Source: Bacillota bacterium (lineage in GTDB: Bacteria > Bacillota > UBA4882 > UBA8346). Taken from it: a DNA stretch of 5,632 nt. Location: assembly GCA_003501335.1 (NCBI GenBank), contig DNPQ01000337.1:1-5632 (forward strand), read 5' to 3'. Under the pieces are notes generated by a model, which saw only the letters and a list, made by a program, of their open reading frames with translations, was not told the origin of the DNA and searched no databases. Position numbers and translations under genes: made by a program. Position 1 is the stretch's first letter, and each line of letters opens with the position of its first letter. Shown piece by piece: positions 5,618-5,632 of the stretch.

Positions 5618-5632
5618 ATGGAGTGTAAAATG
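5618..5632 (+). CDS. Start of a truncated downstream gene
   Basis: GGAGTG (5620-5625) is a good Shine-Dalgarno placed 4-6 nt before the ATG at 5630-5632, the last three bases of the window. An in-frame ATG at 5618 could instead be the start (M-E-C-K-M), with a weaker TAGGT (5606-5610) upstream. The terminator and candidate promoter just before it support a new transcription unit. The product cannot be told. Confidence 0.45.

Overview
The window looks like chromosomal DNA from a low-GC, Gram-positive-lineage bacterium (Bacillota). The support is an RsfA-like protein with Myb/SANT-type modules (a family known from spore-forming Bacillota), strong AGGAG/GAGG ribosome binding sites, a TTGAAA-N17-TATAAT housekeeping promoter and hairpin-plus-T-tract terminators. 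The last gene is a full-length Prc/Tsp-type protease with its N-terminal TSP domain, which is better known from Gram-negative bacteria than the shorter CtpA/CtpB type of Bacilli. This leaves open a diderm or deep-branching Bacillota lineage. The exact taxon cannot be fixed from this sequence.

Layout, all genes on the + strand: (1) 83-1102, an RsfA-like regulator with two Myb-like modules and a C-terminal coiled coil, ended by a two-tier hairpin with a T9 tract at 1165-1217. (2) 1365-1784, a small single-domain Smr protein with a charged tail. (3) 1785-2225, about 440 bp with no convincing gene, holding a 10-bp hairpin (1971-1997), a possible dispersed repeat, and tandem GGAAC...CGT motifs resembling an ECF sigma promoter. 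(4) 2226-3272, an HD-GYP cyclic-di-GMP phosphodiesterase with an N-terminal DUF3391-like domain. (5) A strong sigma-A-type promoter at 3315-3343 driving the Prc-like protease at 3400-5490, closed by a clear intrinsic terminator at 5516-5545. (6) An extended -10 element, a Shine-Dalgarno and a start codon for a further gene that begins at the right edge.

The genes are spaced by about 125-440 bp and most have their own candidate promoter or terminator, so they look like separate transcription units rather than an operon. Any shared theme (envelope stress or quality control, c-di-GMP signalling, developmental regulation) is inference from neighbourhood only. I see no CRISPR array, insertion sequence, tRNA, rRNA or phage module, and no evidence of a new multi-gene system. 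The most notable points are the double-module Myb regulator, the Prc-type protease in this lineage, the ECF-like promoter ahead of the HD-GYP gene, and the structured gene-poor gap.
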